Shown piece by piece: positions 63,835-64,000 of a stretch of DNA of 64,000 nucleotides (position 1 is its first letter; each line of letters starts with the position of its first letter). Position numbers and translations under genes: made by a program. This DNA comes from Diacronema lutheri (Eukaryota; Haptophyta; Pavlovophyceae; Pavlovales; Pavlovaceae), in the NCBI GenBank assembly GCA_019448385.1, contig JAGTXO010000006.1, positions 930,001 to 994,000 on the forward strand, read 5' to 3'. The notes beneath the pieces are model-generated. The model did not search any database. It was not told the origin of the DNA and worked only from the letters and a program-made list of their open reading frames with translations.

Positions 63835-64000
63835 GTGAGCGCACGCGCGCACGCGCGTCGCGGGCCCGCGCGCTGAGGCGTGCATGCTGCGCCACGCCGC
63901 GCCACGACGCGCCATGCCACACCTGCGCGCGCGCGCGAGCAGCAAGGGCACGTGTGCGTCGGAGCGCGCACGCCGCGGCTCGACGGCCTTGCAGGCGCGG

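Overview
This is a gene-dense, very GC-rich window from a nuclear genome of a unicellular alga. Cytosolic enolase, ribosomal protein S24, a complex I subunit and spliceosomal genes rule out a prokaryote. Introns are about 100-260 bp, mostly GTGCG...GCGCAG. A DnaJ gene starts with a signal peptide followed by a Phe-initiated transit-like stretch, the leader type used by plastids of secondary endosymbiotic origin. I infer a haptophyte (pavlophyte-like gene density), with a pelagophyte as the alternative. This is inference from composition and gene structure, not from a marker gene.

Layout. 0-4.4 kb: a secreted kringle protein, an ankyrin protein, RPS24, and a membrane-anchored prolyl 4-hydroxylase with ShKT domains. 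4.4-17 kb: a 2,808-residue WD40 protein meeting a 1,159-residue Sfi1-like coiled-coil protein tail to tail. 17-19 kb: a family 2 glycosyltransferase, a TMX-like thioredoxin protein and NDUFA2. 19-23.7 kb: repeat-rich DNA and a lower-GC island with a PIF/Harbinger transposase. 23.7-32 kb: a huge armadillo/IQ/WW protein whose frame is interrupted by two stops. 32-39.6 kb: a DEAD-box helicase, an E3 ligase joining RBR-like and PHR/MYCBP2-like (RCR) modules, an EamA transporter and enolase. 39.7-45 kb: a thaumatin-like protein and an anoctamin. 45.9-50.1 kb: a Nudix-like/F-box fusion and an MFS transporter. 50.2-57.3 kb: SART3/Prp24, a coilin-like protein with a La motif, and plastid-type DnaJ. 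57.6-63.8 kb: glutamate-cysteine ligase, a secreted beta-helix protein, one uncertain gene, and the start of a CDCA7-type zinc-finger gene.

Themes. Most genes are in head-to-head pairs with spacers of 11 to about 290 bp, so shared promoters are likely. The tightest pair, SART3 and the coilin-like gene, has 11 bp between start codons, and both products belong to the Cajal-body/snRNP-assembly pathway. Several large proteins (WD40, Sfi1-like, ARM/IQ/WW) look like ciliary or centriolar scaffolds. Long G/C homopolymers (up to 63 bp) lie between genes and, in two genes, form the pyrimidine tract next to a 3' splice site. A short dispersed repeat linked to a TATACTAACGACGCTT motif occurs at least four times. 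I saw no rRNA, tRNA, CRISPR array or retroviral-type element.
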